In this document: one piece after another, positions 7,656-15,904 of the stretch
Numbering within the stretch: the first letter of the stretch is position 1
Layout of the letters: every line of letters starts with the position of its first letter
NCBI GenBank assembly: GCA_004356615.1
Contig: SMWT01000040.1
Location: 1 to 32,268 of the forward strand
Reading direction: 5' to 3'
Length of the DNA: 32,268 bases
From: Deltaproteobacteria bacterium
GTDB lineage: Bacteria > Bdellovibrionota > Bacteriovoracia > Bacteriovoracales > Bacteriovoracaceae
Notes under the pieces: generated by a model
Databases searched by the model: none
Seen by the model: only the letters and a program-made list of their open reading frames with translations
Told to the model about the DNA's origin: nothing
Made by a program: the position numbers and the translations under genes

Positions 7656-8071
7656 ATCGCAGAAAAGATTTAATTAAATACTACCTCTGGGTTTTAACCC
7701 CACTTGTTTTTTTTATTTTTCTCTTTAGGGCTCTAGATATCTCCCTCTTTGGGGGAGTCCTATTTCTTTTCACTTATCTCTGGCCAATAACCTTAAAGGC
7801 CCCAGGAATGATGGAGCGGATTACTAGTAAGAAGTATCGCTTCTCCATTTTACGTTTTATTTATATTCTAGATACTTTGCTTAGAAGTATTAAGCTTGTA
7901 AATCATCCTAAGATAGCATGGGTGGTGGTTCGCTTGGCCCCGTTTTTAGTGGGAGAGGCCATGGTGGTGGTGACCAATCTTAATAAGGCGCTATACCCAC
8001 TCCTGGGAGTTGTGGCGGCCGAGTCCATAATATTTATTAGAGGCCGGGTTATAGGTCTTGTAAATGACTAA
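7652..8071 (+). CDS. Small membrane protein, apparently started at ATA
   Basis: The track lists 7808-8071, but the frame is open back to 7628 and reads as plausible protein throughout. No ATG, GTG or TTG lies in frame before 7808. ATA 7652, 7 nt after AGGAG (7640-7644) and overlapping the rny stop as ATAA, is the best-placed start and gives 139 residues (NRRKDLIKYYLWVLTP...). The N-terminal third holds two probable membrane helices (WVLTPLVFFIFLFRALDIS and GGVLFLFTYLWPITL). The downstream half contains another hydrophobic stretch (YPLLGVVAAESIIFI). The function is unknown. The 3' end overlaps the convergent dus gene by 23 nt. A conventional start at ATG 7808 is the alternative. Confidence 0.6.
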   Translation: MNRRKDLIKYYLWVLTPLVFFIFLFRALDISLFGGVLFLFTYLWPITLKAPGMMERITSKKYRFSILRFIYILDTLLRSIKLVNHPKIAWVVVRLAPFLVGEAMVVVTNLNKALYPLLGVVAAESIIFIRGRVIGLVND

Positions 8072-9029
8072 AAAATTCTTGTAGAGTTTTTGATCTTAAA
8101 AACTTGGAGCGCACCTTATCTCCCTGAGGGAAATCTTCAAAGGTATGTCGGCAAAAGGATTTAAATCTTTTTAAAATTTTAAGGCCATCAGCTGTGTTTT
8201 TTTGATATTCATCCAGCAGAGTTTTAAAATATAGCGTTAATTCTTTTTTTCGATCTGAGCTATCTGCATTTTTAAAGTCCCGTGCCAGCCAGGGAGTTTT
8301 AAGTGCTCCTCTTCCAAGCATAACCGAGTGGCACCCAGTTCTTTCAAAAATCTTTGCCACATCACTCACTGACCAGATATCACCGTTGCCAATGATCGGC
8401 ACCTTTACGGTTTTCACCGCCTGCCCAATATAGTCCCAATCGGCCGTTCCCTTATAAAGCTGGTTTCTAGTTCGCGCATGGATGGTGATGGCATCCACTC
8501 CTTCATCTTCCATCAATTTAAGAGAGTCGATAAAGGTATTTGTATCAGCAAGGCCGAGCCTCATCTTTACCGTAAAGAGATGGGGAAAAGATTTTCGGAT
8601 CGTTGATAGAACATTTTTAAGTCCCCTAAGATCGGATAGAAGATAGGCCCCACCAAAGTGAGAATTTACCTTCCTAGAAGGACAACCGAGATTTAGATCG
8701 ATATGGTTAAAACCGAGAATTTCTATGCTTTTTAAAGTCTGCGTGGTTTGTGCCTTTTCGGTGGTGAGAATTTGAAAGGTGGTTTTTTCTCTTAGAGACT
8801 TATTCTGGTAAATCACCGGGCCAAAATGTTCGAGGATGAACTTCTCATTAAAACGGCCGACGGTCGGAACCCTTAAGAAATCTGTGGAAAAGCGATCCCA
8901 CTCGGGGAATGCCCGCATTACCGCCAATCTGTAACGCTCATCGGTAACCCCCTCAAGCGGAGCAAAAAGCAGGGAATGTTCTTTGATTGGGAAATTTTCC
9001 ATTGAATTTTTAATATGGCCGCAAACCAA
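8049..9029 (-). CDS. tRNA-dihydrouridine synthase (DusC-like)
   Basis: An FMN-dependent enzyme that reduces uridines in the tRNA D-loop or nearby. The TIM-barrel motifs are in order: APLEGVTD near the N-terminus, LNLGCPSRKVNSHFGGAYLL with the catalytic Cys, VKMRLG with the substrate/FMN Lys, ITIHARTRNQLYKG, the FMN phosphate-binding PIIGNGDIWS and VMLGRGALKTPW. The C-terminal helical domain is present. The GDIW and GRGAL...P segments look most like DusC, but which tRNA position is modified cannot be told. The start is uncertain: the track uses TTG 9029, ATG 9002 would give MENFPIKEHS, and neither has a clear Shine-Dalgarno. It is divergent from the NUDIX gene and overlaps the gene at 7652 by 23 nt at its 3' end. 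Confidence 0.92.
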   Translation of the reverse strand: MVCGHIKNSMENFPIKEHSLLFAPLEGVTDERYRLAVMRAFPEWDRFSTDFLRVPTVGRFNEKFILEHFGPVIYQNKSLREKTTFQILTTEKAQTTQTLKSIEILGFNHIDLNLGCPSRKVNSHFGGAYLLSDLRGLKNVLSTIRKSFPHLFTVKMRLGLADTNTFIDSLKLMEDEGVDAITIHARTRNQLYKGTADWDYIGQAVKTVKVPIIGNGDIWSVSDVAKIFERTGCHSVMLGRGALKTPWLARDFKNADSSDRKKELTLYFKTLLDEYQKNTADGLKILKRFKSFCRHTFEDFPQGDKVRSKFLRSKTLQEFFSHLQDL

Positions 9030-9069
9030 GCTTGTCCAGCGTTAGAGCATATGTTAGCAAGAATATCTA

Positions 9070-9531
9070 ATGAGAAATATTATACCAGCTTCAATTGTCC
9101 TATTTATTAAAGATATAGACGACAGTGGGTACTCTCTGTGGATGCAAAAAAGAACTGAGGGAGGGAGCACTCATGGAATGTGGGAGTTTCCCGGCGGAAA
9201 AATAGAAGCGGGGGAAAGTCCGCTGGACGCCGCCTATAGGGAAGTCGCAGAAGAAGTGGAGATAGATTTTCCAAAATCTAATAAACTTTTGAAATTTAAA
9301 GATTATCCCTACCAGTATGAAGACCGCGATATTTTACTTTTTACCTTTCTTGGACTTAAAGCTGATCTTCCAACAGATAAGGGAAAATGGTATAAAATCA
9401 ACTACCTTGAAAAATCCTCTCATTTAGAAGGTGAAATTCCACCAATCAATCATCAAATAATAGATGAGATGAGTGATTATATTAAAGAGCAATCCACTAC
9501 TCCCTTTTGGAAATCCTTATGGGCCCTTTAG
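9070..9531 (+). CDS. NUDIX hydrolase, MutT-like
   Basis: A 153-residue protein with a complete NUDIX box, GGKIEAGESPLDAAYREVAEEVEI (about residues 39-62), matching G-x5-E-x7-REUxEExGU apart from a Glu at the usual final Gly. WMQKRTEGGSTHGMWEFPGGK before it is typical of MutT-type 8-oxo-dGTP pyrophosphatases, which clean oxidised nucleotides from the pool. MutT substrate choice cannot be proven from the box. A mutY gene (26560) elsewhere in the window would complete part of the GO repair system. The start ATG 9070 lacks a strong Shine-Dalgarno. The end overlaps the next gene by 13 nt. Confidence 0.88.
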   Translation: MRNIIPASIVLFIKDIDDSGYSLWMQKRTEGGSTHGMWEFPGGKIEAGESPLDAAYREVAEEVEIDFPKSNKLLKFKDYPYQYEDRDILLFTFLGLKADLPTDKGKWYKINYLEKSSHLEGEIPPINHQIIDEMSDYIKEQSTTPFWKSLWAL

Positions 9532-10286
9532 CACAGACCTTTGAATTCTTCTTGTTCTCCCTCGCTTTGGGAGTGGGGGGATTTTCTATTTTGGTTGATT
9601 CCAAAAAGATTGGGGGAGGGTTTTTTCGCCTGGTCTCTCATATCAGTTTTGGCGCCCTGCTTGTTGCCTCTTTTTTCTTTTGGGGAACGAGAGGATCTTT
9701 TGATTATAGAGTAGGGATATTTGCCATGGTCCTGCTCTCCTACTTAATTGTTGGCCGAAAACATGAAGATGAAAAAAGCGCCTTCATGTGGATAAACTAC
9801 TTTATTCAAACTGTGGGGATGTTGCTGATCCTTTTCTTTTTCATTAAAGAGAATTCAGCTGTTTTTCCCTGGTACCACTTTCCTTTTTTCTTATCCTCCT
9901 CACTTTTAGTGGGTATCATCACTTTTTCCATGACCCTGGGACATTGGTATTTAGTGACTCCCAAGCTTAGCGAAAAACCTTTGATTATCTGCACTTATAT
10001 AATTTGGGGAGTTCTCTCCTTTAAAGTTTTCCTAACTCTTTTAACATTTTATTTGGGTTTTGATTCTTATAGTGGGGATGGATATTCCTTTAATATCTTG
10101 ATGCTTCTTATGCGAGTCATTTGGGGCTATGTGATTATTGGAGTTCTAAGTTATTTCACTTACCGTCTGGTTAAAATGAGGTCCATCCAATCCGCTACCG
10201 GTATTTTATATGTGATGACCTTTTTTGTTTTCATAGGGGAATTGATCTCCATTTATTTTTACTTTAAATACGGTTTTTATTTATGA
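9519..10286 (+). CDS. Polytopic membrane protein, unknown function
   Basis: I prefer ATG 9519 (MGPLAQTFEF, 255 residues) with TTTGGA upstream over the track's TTG 9507. The sequence is very hydrophobic, with about eight predicted membrane helices. One is a conserved-looking segment TLGHWYLVTPKL after the fifth helix, whose His and Trp might bind a cofactor or contact a partner. I do not recognise the family. It overlaps the NUDIX gene by 13 nt and the following zinc-ribbon gene by 4 nt (ATGA), so the three are translated together. A link to membrane assembly or redox work is possible but speculative. Confidence 0.75.
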   Translation: MGPLAQTFEFFLFSLALGVGGFSILVDSKKIGGGFFRLVSHISFGALLVASFFFWGTRGSFDYRVGIFAMVLLSYLIVGRKHEDEKSAFMWINYFIQTVGMLLILFFFIKENSAVFPWYHFPFFLSSSLLVGIITFSMTLGHWYLVTPKLSEKPLIICTYIIWGVLSFKVFLTLLTFYLGFDSYSGDGYSFNILMLLMRVIWGYVIIGVLSYFTYRLVKMRSIQSATGILYVMTFFVFIGELISIYFYFKYGFYL

Positions 10287-10735
10287 TGGAAATTACTTTG
10301 ACCTGTCCAGAATGCGGTTCTGGAGTCCATATTGTACCAACTCTTGATGCCAAGCTTGCTAAGTGTGATATCTGTAATCATGATACTCCAGTAAAATTTG
10401 ACCAGGCGCACATGGAAGGTATTTTAAAAACCTGTCCCTGCTGCGAGAGAAAGGACTTCTACTCACAAAAAGATTTCAATCGAAAAATAGGGGTTATTCT
10501 TTTTGTTATCGCTGCCATTTTCTCCATCTGGACCTACGGAATAAGTTTTATTGTCCTCTACCTTTTTGACTTTCTATTATTCAAAAAACTCGGCACTATT
10601 GCTATTTGTTACAAATGTGCCAGTATTTTTAGGAGAGTTAAGAATATTAAGGACATACCAGGCTTTGATCATGAAATGAACGACCGTATAATCTACTCTG
10701 ACCACGATTTTGAGGGAAAACCTCTCTCACATTGA
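10283..10735 (+). CDS. Zinc-ribbon membrane protein, unknown function
   Basis: A 150-residue protein. The N-terminus carries a zinc ribbon made of CPEC (8-11) and CDIC (28-31). A second CxxC-like pair, CPCC (51-54), is followed by two close membrane helices (about 69-100, IGVILFVIAAIFSIW and SFIVLYLFDFLLF) and then CYKC (109-112). The second metal site would therefore be closed by cysteines on both sides of a membrane hairpin. ATG 10283 overlaps the previous stop (ATGA); ATG 10286 is an equally possible start. The function is unknown. It looks like a protein that senses or binds metal, or scaffolds, at the cytoplasmic membrane face. Confidence 0.78.
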   Translation: MMEITLTCPECGSGVHIVPTLDAKLAKCDICNHDTPVKFDQAHMEGILKTCPCCERKDFYSQKDFNRKIGVILFVIAAIFSIWTYGISFIVLYLFDFLLFKKLGTIAICYKCASIFRRVKNIKDIPGFDHEMNDRIIYSDHDFEGKPLSH

Positions 10736-10761
10736 ATAACTATTTGGAATCATGGGAACCC

Positions 10762-10790
10762 TGGACAATAACCAATGGTTTGGGTACTAT
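10762..10790 (+). promoter_or_regulatory. Predicted sigma-70 promoter for the CNNM-type transporter gene
   Basis: TGGACA (10762-10767, five of six matches to TTGACA), a 17-nt spacer and TACTAT (10785-10790, four of six matches to TATAAT). Transcription would begin near 10797 and leave a leader of about 65 nt before ATG 10862. It lies in the only sizeable gap (126 nt) of this part of the window. Confidence 0.5.
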
Positions 10791-10861
10791 ATATCTATTG
10801 GCAATAACAAGGATTTAAAAATAGAGCCTCCGTCGATTTACTTCTCCCTGGACATAATTAA

Positions 10862-12151
10862 ATGATTGAAACATCTGAGATTGTTTACCTCATTATATGT
10901 CTTATAGGCTCAGCGCTGTACTCAGGCTCTGAATCAGTTCTCGTATCCATTGGTATCGATCGTGCTAAACATATTCTGGAAAACGGAGGTCCTAGGGCCA
11001 ACGCCATGAAGTTTATGATCGAGCGGCCGAATGAGCTTTTAACCACAATTCTTGTGGGAAACAATATTGTAAATATCCTAACCGCATCTCTCGTTACCGT
11101 AATCACCACCAGATATTATCAAAGTGAGGCGATAGGAATCGCGACCGGGATTACCACTTTGGCCATTCTGATTTTTGGTGAGATTCTTCCTAAAACCTTT
11201 GGCATGGCCAATGCGGAAAGATTGTCAGTTCCCGTCATTAGATTTCTGCAGGTTAATTTTTATCTTCTCTATCCGCTAGTAACGACGATGACTTTCATCA
11301 CTAAAAAGTTGTTGGGAGAAGGGGCACAAATAAAAGGTCGCTTGGTGCAAAAAAGTGATATCGAATACATGGTCTCAAAAGCTGAACGGGAGAAGACTAT
11401 CGATTCCAAACAGCTCGACATGCTCGCAAACATTTTAGAGTTTCCCAAGATAAAAGTTAAAGATATTATGATTCCCAGATCTGGAGTCAAATTTGTTCAA
11501 GATACATGGTCTTATAAAGAAATTATCAATTATGTAAAAAAAGATACCCACAGTCGTTACCCGGTTTGCAAGGGAGACTTGGATAAATATTTAGGTTTTC
11601 TCCATATAAAAGATATGGCCTTCGTTAGAGAATCGCAGACTAAAAATTTTAAAATTGAGAAAATGCTTAAAAAACCATTTTTTGTTTATGAGCATATGAA
11701 GATCCAAATCGTTTTTGATCAGATGAATAAAAGGAAAGTTCACCTGGCCCTGGTTAAAGATGAAAATGGAATGGTGGTAGGTATCGTTACCCTCGAGGAT
11801 ATTGTGGAGGAAATTCTTGGAGAAATTCAAGATGAGCATGATATTGAAATTATTGTTCCAGATGCCGGAGATCTTATTATAGGAATATTAATTCAAGGAA
11901 CGATGTCTCTGCGCGATTTAGATGGCGAATATGATATTAAAATACCTTTAAATACCAACTACTCAACGGTGGCCGGATTTATTTTAGATATGCTTGGCAA
12001 TAACTTTCCTAGCAAAGGACAAATTATTGTTTGGGGAGGCTACTCCTTTGAACTTACCAGAGTAGAGGAATACGAGATCAGAGATATTCTAATTAAAGAC
12101 GTGGGCGGGGAAAAACACCTGTTTGATAAAAAGAAGGCCCACAGGGGTTAA
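10862..12151 (+). CDS. CNNM/CorC-HlyC family transporter with CBS pair
   Basis: A 429-residue inner-membrane protein. It has an N-terminal DUF21/CNNM transmembrane domain (about residues 1-180, with LYSGSESVLVS and FGEILPKTFGMANAE), then a CBS-domain pair (KVKDIMIPRSGVKF..., HLALVKDENGMVVGIVTLEDIVEEILG, about 200-340). A C-terminal CorC_HlyC domain follows (STVAGFILDMLG...GGYSFELTRVE). Family members are linked to Mg2+ or Co2+ export and to haemolysin-C-like annotations; the ion is not determined here. The CBS pair probably binds adenine nucleotides and gates transport. The flavoprotein gene begins 2 nt after its stop, so they are probably co-transcribed. Confidence 0.9.
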   Translation: MIETSEIVYLIICLIGSALYSGSESVLVSIGIDRAKHILENGGPRANAMKFMIERPNELLTTILVGNNIVNILTASLVTVITTRYYQSEAIGIATGITTLAILIFGEILPKTFGMANAERLSVPVIRFLQVNFYLLYPLVTTMTFITKKLLGEGAQIKGRLVQKSDIEYMVSKAEREKTIDSKQLDMLANILEFPKIKVKDIMIPRSGVKFVQDTWSYKEIINYVKKDTHSRYPVCKGDLDKYLGFLHIKDMAFVRESQTKNFKIEKMLKKPFFVYEHMKIQIVFDQMNKRKVHLALVKDENGMVVGIVTLEDIVEEILGEIQDEHDIEIIVPDAGDLIIGILIQGTMSLRDLDGEYDIKIPLNTNYSTVAGFILDMLGNNFPSKGQIIVWGGYSFELTRVEEYEIRDILIKDVGGEKHLFDKKKAHRG

Positions 12152-12153
12152 TT

Positions 12154-13146
12154 ATGGAAAGTGAAGTATATCCTGTGGCCATCATTGGTGGAGGTTCTGC
12201 TGGAACCATGGCCGCTCTGCGAACTGTTTTAAACAATCAGACCTGTATTTTATTTCCCGGTAGTGGAAAAGATAAAAAAAAATCTCGCGCCTTTTGGGTG
12301 GCAAAAGTTGAAAATGTTCCCGGTCACACGAGGTATAAAAAGGGTATTGAAGAACCCAATAAGGAAACCTTGGATTGGATGAGTGAGTCTAAATTTAAAG
12401 CTAACTTTATCTGGAAAAAAAACCGGGGAATTAGAAAAATTGAAAAAGATGGTGACCTTTTTATTCTAACTGATGATAAAGACCAAAAATATAAAGCCGA
12501 ATACGTAATTCTCTCTACCGGTTTAATGGATATTCAACCTCATATTGGCGGCGATTTTAAACTTATTCTTCCCTTTGCCAATATGCAAACCATTGATTAT
12601 TGCCTTCGCTGCGATGGCCATCATACTTTTGAAAAAAACACTTCAGTAATAGGACACAACTCAGGCGCGGCCTGGGTGGCGATTATGCTCTATGAAAGAT
12701 ATAAAAATCCTTCTATGAAAATACTTACCAATGGAGAAAAACCCGGGTTTGATGAAACGGTATCAAAGCTTATTGATCTCTATGGTATTGAAGTTTTTGA
12801 GCAAGAAATTGAAGGTGTTGTTGGTAAACCTGAAGAGGGAAAGCTTGAGGGTTTTATCCTTAAAGGCGGCAAGCAGGTGGTAACTGAGTTTGCTTTTGTC
12901 TCCCTTGGTATGATGGTTTATAACCAGTTGGCCACCAACTTAGGTGCGGATGTGGATGATCGCGGCTTTGTTCTAACGGACTCAAATGGCGAGACTTCAG
13001 TTGCAGGGCTATATGTGGCGGGAGACCTCAGGGCAGATGGAAAAAAACAAATCTATACAGCTTGGGACCAGGCGGTAGATACGGTGGATGCCATTGATGC
13101 ACGTATTAGAAGAAATTATCGAGAAATTATGCTTAAAAAAGATTAA
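12154..13146 (+). CDS. Thioredoxin-reductase-like FAD flavoprotein
   Basis: A 330-residue protein with the low-molecular-weight thioredoxin reductase fold. The FAD dinucleotide motif is IIGGGSAGTMAAL (about 9-21), followed by VENVPG, a redox pair CLRC followed by DGHHTF at the place of TrxR CxxCDG, and the C-terminal FAD motif GLYVAGDLRADGKKQIYTAWDQA. The second nucleotide-binding motif is degenerate: IGHNSGAAW stands where GGGDSA is expected. The usual HRR...R NADPH-phosphate motif is absent (KILTNGEKPGFD). It may therefore use another electron donor. A [2Fe-2S] ferredoxin gene converges on it, overlapping by 4 nt. Its natural substrate is unknown. Confidence 0.85.
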   Translation: MESEVYPVAIIGGGSAGTMAALRTVLNNQTCILFPGSGKDKKKSRAFWVAKVENVPGHTRYKKGIEEPNKETLDWMSESKFKANFIWKKNRGIRKIEKDGDLFILTDDKDQKYKAEYVILSTGLMDIQPHIGGDFKLILPFANMQTIDYCLRCDGHHTFEKNTSVIGHNSGAAWVAIMLYERYKNPSMKILTNGEKPGFDETVSKLIDLYGIEVFEQEIEGVVGKPEEGKLEGFILKGGKQVVTEFAFVSLGMMVYNQLATNLGADVDDRGFVLTDSNGETSVAGLYVAGDLRADGKKQIYTAWDQAVDTVDAIDARIRRNYREIMLKKD

Positions 13147-13475
13147 ATTTTTTCTTTGAAGGGAGTGATGGAAACATCACCGGCGATTCTTGCACGACAA
13201 GAAAGCCTAATGGTTTTCCCCTGCATAAAATCATCACCATATTTTTTCTTATATTGATCTTCTAGGTGATGGATGGTCTCTTTTTCCACAGCTCTAGGTT
13301 CACTGAGATTTTCCGGGCCTTTTAAGATTTGAATTCGACAGGTGCCACAGGAACCGGCGAGGCAACCGGCAGGAAGCTTGGTTCCCAGACGGTCGAGTTC
13401 ATCCCAAATGAGCTCATTTTCATGTACTTCAAACTGTTTAACTTCATTGTTGACTGTTAATGACACGGTGGGCAT
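13143..13475 (-). CDS. [2Fe-2S] ferredoxin
   Basis: A 110-residue protein with a plant-type/adrenodoxin-like ferredoxin fold. The cluster ligands are CLAGSCGTC (C-x4-C-x2-C) about residues 38-46 and a fourth Cys in RLSCRARI near residue 92. An insertion of about 25 charged residues lies between them (AVEKETIHHLEDQYKKKYGDD), longer than in minimal ferredoxins. It would act as a soluble one-electron carrier. ATG 13475 has a good Shine-Dalgarno (AAAGGGA). It is convergent with the TrxR-like flavoprotein, which makes a functional pairing attractive, and divergent from the leucine dehydrogenase gene. Confidence 0.9.
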   Translation of the reverse strand: MPTVSLTVNNEVKQFEVHENELIWDELDRLGTKLPAGCLAGSCGTCRIQILKGPENLSEPRAVEKETIHHLEDQYKKKYGDDFMQGKTIRLSCRARIAGDVSITPFKEKI

Positions 13476-13547
13476 ATTTATTTCCCTTTCGTTCTTTTAT
13501 TGTTCCTCATCATAACTTTATAACCCATCAAAGACAAAGATTTGCCT

Positions 13548-14651
13548 ATGTTAAGTTTCGAAAGACTCCAAAAATATGGACATGAAGAAGTTGTTTTCTT
13601 CTCTGATCCCGCCACTAACTTGAAGGTCATTATTGCTATTCATAATACCGTTTTAGGCCCCTCCTTAGGAGGAACTAGGATGTGGCCATATGAAAGTGAA
13701 GAAGCAGCGCTAACTGATGTTTTGAGACTTTCAAGGGGTATGACTTATAAGGCAGCAGTAACTGGACTTCCACTAGGTGGGGGAAAAGCGGTCATTATAG
13801 GAGATCCTGAGAAGGATAAGTCTGAGGCCTTCTTTAGATCTTATGGAAAGTTTATTGAGACGTTAAATGGCAGATATGTCACTGCTGAAGATGTAAATAT
13901 TACGGTGGAAGACATGGAACATGTCTATAAAGAAACTACCTTCGTCACGGGAATTGCTAAAGACCATGGCGGTTCTGGAAATCCTGCTCCTTATACGGCC
14001 CTTGGAGTATTTAGAGGAATTGAAGCGTCTCTGCTAAAAGTCTTTGGTGATAAATCCCCCAAAGGAAAAGTTTTTGCCATTCAAGGAGCAGGAGAAGTAG
14101 GCCATAGACTGGGAAAACTTCTGGTTGAAGGTGGTGCTAAAATATTTGTTTCTGATATTAATAAAAAAAAACTAGATCATTTTATTGAAACCGTACCAGG
14201 TTCTGAAATTGTAGGGGTTGATGAGATTTATGATGTGGACTGTGATGTTTACACACCGGCAGCTCTTGGAGGAACGGTAAACGAATTCACCATTCCTCGT
14301 CTCAAATGCAAAATTATTGCTGGCCCTGCCAATAACCAACTGGCCAGACCAGAACATGGAGATATGCTTAGAGAGAAGGGAATCCTCTACGCCCCGGATT
14401 ATCTTATTAATGCCGGAGGACTGATAAATGTTAGTCTTGAGTTTGAAGGTTGGTCACATGAGAAATCGGTCAAAAAGGTCAACTCTATTTTTGATACCAC
14501 CTTGGAAATTTTTAAGATTTCGGAGTCTGAAAATATTCCCATTTATAAAGCGGCCGATCACCTTGCTGAGAAGAGAATTGAAGAAGGCAGGGCCTTTAGA
14601 GATCGCTTTATAAATACAGCTACTCCACTTTTCCCAGGAAGAGGCAGGTAA
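13548..14651 (+). CDS. Leucine/valine-type amino acid dehydrogenase
   Basis: A 367-residue Glu/Leu/Phe/Val dehydrogenase that oxidatively deaminates branched-chain (or aromatic) amino acids to 2-oxoacids with NAD. The size and sequence fit the leucine dehydrogenase branch rather than the larger glutamate enzymes: LGPSLGGTRMWPY, MTYKAAVTGLPLGGGKAVI with the catalytic lysines, AEDVNITVEDM, GSGNPAPYTALGV and the NAD fold FAIQGAGEVGHRLG with VSDINKKKLD. I start at ATG 13548 instead of the track's TTG 13542. Together with the E1 enzyme at 18191 it would form the first two steps of Leu, Ile and Val breakdown. Exact amino-acid preference is not visible. Confidence 0.92.
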   Translation: MLSFERLQKYGHEEVVFFSDPATNLKVIIAIHNTVLGPSLGGTRMWPYESEEAALTDVLRLSRGMTYKAAVTGLPLGGGKAVIIGDPEKDKSEAFFRSYGKFIETLNGRYVTAEDVNITVEDMEHVYKETTFVTGIAKDHGGSGNPAPYTALGVFRGIEASLLKVFGDKSPKGKVFAIQGAGEVGHRLGKLLVEGGAKIFVSDINKKKLDHFIETVPGSEIVGVDEIYDVDCDVYTPAALGGTVNEFTIPRLKCKIIAGPANNQLARPEHGDMLREKGILYAPDYLINAGGLINVSLEFEGWSHEKSVKKVNSIFDTTLEIFKISESENIPIYKAADHLAEKRIEEGRAFRDRFINTATPLFPGRGR

Positions 14652-14697
14652 ATTTGTCTCCTAAAGGGTACTAGTTTCCTCAAGCTCCAATTCCCTT

Positions 14698-14703
14698 TAT
14701 AAT
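14698..14703 (+). promoter_or_regulatory. Consensus -10 box TATAAT, 7 nt before a GTG start
   Basis: TATAAT lies at 14698-14703 and the preferred GTG start is at 14711. If this box is used, transcription begins within a base or two of the GTG, giving a leaderless mRNA. The -35 region at 17-nt spacing (TTTCCT) is poor, so the promoter is tentative. Confidence 0.4.
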
Positions 14704-14710
14704 GTAAGAT

Positions 14711-15841
14711 GTGCGGGCGTTTATCCTCATCTTGTTATTTATACTTCCCAATTTAGGTTGGGCCCAGGGTTGTATGGACCTAGATTTTGGCCCCGTTGCC
14801 TATCCCCAGTTAGCAACCTCCGGTCGAGCACTGGCCATGGGGAATGCTTATATATCAAAAGTCGATGATTCCGCGGCCCCTTTTTACAACGCCGCTGGAC
14901 TGGGTACGGTTCGTCCCACCAACTTTCATTTAACCGATATTCATTTTGAAAGTTCCCAGGACTATTTAACTATGCCAAAAGGCACGACCTCTGATTTTTG
15001 GCAAGGGGCCTTTGGAAATGTAACCATTGAAGGAACCAGAGTTAACTTGAAGGATAATATTGGTGATGTGGCCTATTCAAGATTTAACATTCTTCCTAAT
15101 TTCACCATGAGATATTTTAGCTTTGGCTATCTTCTCTCGCAACAATCTAGGATGACCATTTTAAGTGACACTTCCCCTTATGAATGGGCCTTTCGCTTTG
15201 ACCAGGGCCCATATCTCTCGATAAACTTTTCTTTTTTTGGAGGAGTGATAAAAGTTGGTGCCATGGGAGTTTGGCTTATTCGCCGGGAGCTCTATGGGTG
15301 TGGGCCACAAGATGAGACGGTTTTTATTGAAGAAGATGATTACGCCAAGGGAAATGGATTCTTTTCCGACATGGGAGTTAGGGTAACCCTTCCTACCGAT
15401 TGGATTCCCGCCTTTTCACTTTCTTTTCACAATGCTTTTGGCGGTTCATTTAATGTTACCCAACAACCCAAACTCACCGTCTACAATCCAAATCCCAGGC
15501 CCCTGCAAAATTATGCTAATACTATGGATTTAGGGGTCTCCATTACTCCACGAATAGGGAAGCTTGCCCGTCTTCATATCGAGGTGAACCTAAATGATCT
15601 TTTGGGTAAATTCGATGAAGTGGACACCCTCCGACGCCTCTTAATTGGGGGTGAATACGATTGGGAGAGAAAATATTTTATTCGTCTGGGAATGGTTGAT
15701 GGCTATGTCTCAGGAGGTTTTGGTTTTAAATCCAGGCATTTTAACTTCGCCTTATCGACCTATGGGGCGGAACTTGATCCAACTGGATGGCACGTTAAGC
15801 AAGAACGAAGATATCTTATCGCATTTGATTTTGGCATCTAG
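14711..15841 (+). CDS. Probable outer-membrane beta-barrel protein (PorV/UPF0164-like)
   Basis: A 376-residue exported protein. A clear signal peptide ends at GWA (MRAFILILLFILPNLGWAQG). The start of the mature region, ATSGRALAMGNAYISKVDDSAAPFYNAAGLG, is the hallmark of PorV/PorQ- and UPF0164-type barrels, and to a lesser degree FadL-like ones. The rest alternates polar and aromatic residues as beta-barrels do and ends in an aromatic-rich strand (ERRYLIAFDFGI). The cargo is unknown. It sits inside a group of amino-acid catabolic genes, so nutrient passage is possible but not shown. The start is GTG 14711 and no Shine-Dalgarno is visible. Confidence 0.72.
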   Translation: MRAFILILLFILPNLGWAQGCMDLDFGPVAYPQLATSGRALAMGNAYISKVDDSAAPFYNAAGLGTVRPTNFHLTDIHFESSQDYLTMPKGTTSDFWQGAFGNVTIEGTRVNLKDNIGDVAYSRFNILPNFTMRYFSFGYLLSQQSRMTILSDTSPYEWAFRFDQGPYLSINFSFFGGVIKVGAMGVWLIRRELYGCGPQDETVFIEEDDYAKGNGFFSDMGVRVTLPTDWIPAFSLSFHNAFGGSFNVTQQPKLTVYNPNPRPLQNYANTMDLGVSITPRIGKLARLHIEVNLNDLLGKFDEVDTLRRLLIGGEYDWERKYFIRLGMVDGYVSGGFGFKSRHFNFALSTYGAELDPTGWHVKQERRYLIAFDFGI

Positions 15842-15904
15842 CGCAATCTTTTACAAAAAGACCTACCTATTATAGAAAATAGCATACTTTCCCAGGAAAA
15901 ATTA

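Noticed and set aside
10736-10861. Possible Mg2+ or other riboswitch before the CNNM-type transporter gene
   Set aside because: After the predicted transcription start only about 65 nt remain and I see no recognisable riboswitch core or terminator.
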